From Spirochaetia bacterium UBA2205 (lineage in GTDB: Bacteria > Spirochaetota > UBA4802 > UB4802), in NCBI GenBank assembly GCA_002328585.1, contig DCUV01000023.1, positions 1 through 52,838 of the forward strand: 52,838 nucleotides of DNA. Reading direction: 5' to 3'. The notes below the pieces were generated by a model, which was not told the origin of the DNA, ran no database searches, and saw nothing but the letters and a program-made list of their open reading frames with translations. Positions 51,621 through 52,838 of the stretch are shown here, in pieces. Both the position numbers and the translations under genes were made by a program. Numbering within the stretch: the first letter of the stretch is position 1; each line of letters starts with the position of its first letter.

Positions 51621-52499
51621 ATGCCGCTATGGCATGCCTTTATCTTTTTTTGCAGTATACTGGTAGCTTCGTGTGCTATTTATGCACAGGTACCGGATGC
51701 TTATAGCTATAACAGTATAGCTAACTTTGCCAACCAGCTTGTAGAGCAAAAGGAGTACTACCGAGCCTATCAGGAGTATAAGCGTTTGCATGCATATTAT
51801 GCGGATAGGTATGCATATGATAATTTTGTTGTTGCTTCGTTGTACTGTCACTATGAAGGAAAACAGTATAATGAAATACTGTCCTCTGCAAACTTTAACA
51901 CTATAACTCCCCCATGGATGTGGATCTATATCTTTGACAGCGCATTTAAACGCAATGATTCATCGGTTGACCGTGTTATAGCAGCTGTCCCATCGTATGA
52001 GTACAGCAACGATATCAATGAAATAATTTTTAAAAGAAAGCTTGCCTATTGTTTCTATGCAGGACATGATTATCAGGAACTATCGCCCACACAATCATTT
52101 GTTGATAGCTATGATGTAGAAAGCCTATATGCCTATAGCCGTTTTAAACGCTCACAGCTAAAAAATCCCTATGCGGCAATTGCATGGGGCGTGGTGCCGG
52201 GCGGCGGCTATGTGTATAGCGACAATACCGAGAATGGCATAGTTGCGGCGATAGTTATCGGTATATGCAGCGTTATTACCTATTTTGCCATTGACACCAA
52301 CAATACTGGCATTGCTATATTTACCGGCAGCATTGGCGTATTTTTTTATGGAGGGAGCATTGCAGGCGGGTATCTTGCAAGCATAAAGACAAATAAAGCG
52401 ATCATGAGCGAATTGCAGGCATATTTAGAAGATGGCTTGAAATTTCACGACGACAGAGCAATGATGTTTGAACGGTATGGAAAACCAAAAACACAATGA
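51621..52499 (+). CDS. Exported membrane protein of unknown function (DUF5683-like end)
   Basis: A 292-residue protein. A signal peptide (FFCSILVASCAIYAQ) is followed by a helical region with a TPR-like feel (LVEQKEYYRAYQEYKRLHAYY, FKRKLAYCFYAGHDYQEL) and two C-terminal membrane helices around NPYAAIAWGVVPGGGYVYSD, GIVAAIVIGICSVITYFAI and AIFTGSIGVFFYGGSIAGGYL. A WGxxPGGG-Y motif followed by helices occurs in DUF5683-type proteins of unknown role. It overlaps ribD by 23 bases. Two octamers (52079, encoding ELSP, and 52248) lie inside. Confidence 0.72.
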   Translation: MPLWHAFIFFCSILVASCAIYAQVPDAYSYNSIANFANQLVEQKEYYRAYQEYKRLHAYYADRYAYDNFVVASLYCHYEGKQYNEILSSANFNTITPPWMWIYIFDSAFKRNDSSVDRVIAAVPSYEYSNDINEIIFKRKLAYCFYAGHDYQELSPTQSFVDSYDVESLYAYSRFKRSQLKNPYAAIAWGVVPGGGYVYSDNTENGIVAAIVIGICSVITYFAIDTNNTGIAIFTGSIGVFFYGGSIAGGYLASIKTNKAIMSELQAYLEDGLKFHDDRAMMFERYGKPKTQ

Positions 52500-52838
52500 T
52501 TATATGGGAATGGCATTACGCCTTGCGTTTGGCAGATTGGGAGCCACTTCGCCCAACCCTGCTGTTGGTGCGGTCATCGTAAAAAATGGTCAGGTGGTGT
52601 CGGCTGGTTGTACTATGGAGTACGGTGGCGACCATGCAGAGGTTGTAGCTATAAAAAATGCTTCATGCAACCTGCAGGGAGCGGAGATGTATGTAACCTT
52701 AGAGCCTTGTTGTCATCAGGGGAAAACACCGCCCTGTACCAATGCCATTATTGCATCAGGTATTGCTACCGTATATATTCCCATGCTCGATCCCAATCCA
52801 CTTGTTGCCGGGAGAGGAATGCAAACATTGCAACAAGC
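52477..52838 (+). CDS. ribD: Riboflavin biosynthesis deaminase/reductase RibD, 5' part (cut by window end)
   Basis: The first 120 codons are present; the gene runs off the window. After MENQKHNDYMGMALRLA the deaminase domain shows SPNPAVGAVIVKNG, DHAEVVAIKNA (zinc ligand His and catalytic Glu) and LEPCCHQGKTPPCTNAI (zinc cysteines), all standard for RibD. The enzyme performs the second and third steps of riboflavin synthesis. The ATG at 52477 overlaps the upstream gene by 23 bases. Whether the reductase domain follows cannot be seen. Confidence 0.93.
   Translation, partial: MENQKHNDYMGMALRLAFGRLGATSPNPAVGAVIVKNGQVVSAGCTMEYGGDHAEVVAIKNASCNLQGAEMYVTLEPCCHQGKTPPCTNAIIASGIATVYIPMLDPNPLVAGRGMQTLQQ

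Larger units (their letters stand above)
1482..52255. repeat. Highly repeated octamer GCGATAGT/ACTATCGC, 21 copies across the window
   Basis: This entry marks a dispersed motif, not one continuous element. First bases of exact copies, GCGATAGT on plus: 1482, 5140, 6801, 8134, 10488, 14481, 28605, 30925, 39276, 47002, 50020, 52248. ACTATCGC on plus: 3609, 5753, 18167, 19258, 27660, 33347, 43113, 48575, 52079. Eighteen lie in genes and three between genes (14481, 19258, 33347). Four copies extend to GGCGATAGTTCCTG (18167, 27660, 48575 and 52079 on the minus strand). The variant GCGATAGC/GCTATCGC occurs at 9201, 23817, 24509, 31247, 35928, 36043 and 40137. There is no strand preference and none in 24-36 kb except 27660 to 33347 and the variants. 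Counted by eye, so one or two may be missed. Confidence 0.85.

Noticed and set aside
1..52838. tRNA, rRNA and CRISPR arrays
   Set aside because: No cloverleaf ending in GTTCRANNC, no rRNA core sequence and no regularly spaced direct repeats were seen on reading both strands; a covariance-model scan was not possible.

Overview
The window looks like chromosome of a Gram-negative (diderm), probably anaerobic bacterium with roughly 40% G+C. An outer membrane is indicated by BamA, a Skp-like lipoprotein, LolA, ExbB/ExbD and several barrel-like or lipobox-bearing proteins. A stand-alone CheX phosphatase and a DUF115 (Maf/MptE-like) motility-associated protein make a member of Spirochaetota the best guess. 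This is an inference, and no rRNA is present to settle it. I saw no tRNA, rRNA or CRISPR array. Layout, left to right: 37-4905 (+) is a frameshifted ribbon-helix-helix antitoxin abutting an AMP-forming acyl-CoA ligase, then two HdrC/HdrB-like iron-sulfur proteins. 5018-11033 (-) is a catabolic operon read right to left: cupin, ADP-forming acyl-CoA synthetase, BKACE beta-keto acid cleavage enzyme, RpiB/LacAB-like protein, IolD-like ThDP enzyme; a divergent IclR regulator starts at 11475. 12240-14431 (-) holds a lipoprotein, panC and a methyltransferase. An orphan gene (14639) converges on dnaE (15676-19113). The gap 19114-19684 holds a decayed VapBC pair. 19685-21528 (+) carries a Trm112-like protein, a PpiD/SurA-like chaperone and CheX. 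21532-31900 (-) carries a TPR protein, a membrane protein, an LPP20-like lipoprotein, a DUF115 protein, an ATPase-HDOD fusion, ComEC, a barrel-like protein, LolA, HPRT and a PEBP protein. 32171-33240 holds a coiled-coil gene broken by an in-frame stop and a hypothetical. 33377-40975 (+) is alpha/beta hydrolase, gap, tpiA, secG, ferredoxin, metK and a penicillin-acylase-family enzyme. 41267-52838 (+) is a plug-less TonB-type barrel, exbB, exbD, bamA, Skp-like lipoprotein, L,D-transpeptidase, yajC, secD, secF and the start of ribD. How the parts fit: the right half is mainly envelope biogenesis, covering export (SecG, YajC, SecD, SecF), outer-membrane protein assembly (BamA, Skp-like), lipoprotein sorting (LolA) and energisation (ExbBD). 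The left end is metabolic, apparently acyl-CoA and beta-keto acid breakdown with energy recovered by an ADP-forming CoA ligase. The most unusual signal is not a gene. The octamer GCGATAGT (or its complement ACTATCGC) occurs 21 times by manual count, on both strands, inside and between genes, where base composition predicts one or two. A one-base variant, GCGATAGC, occurs seven more times. It resembles a HIP1-type or DNA-uptake-type genome-wide motif, and two copies lie in comEC.
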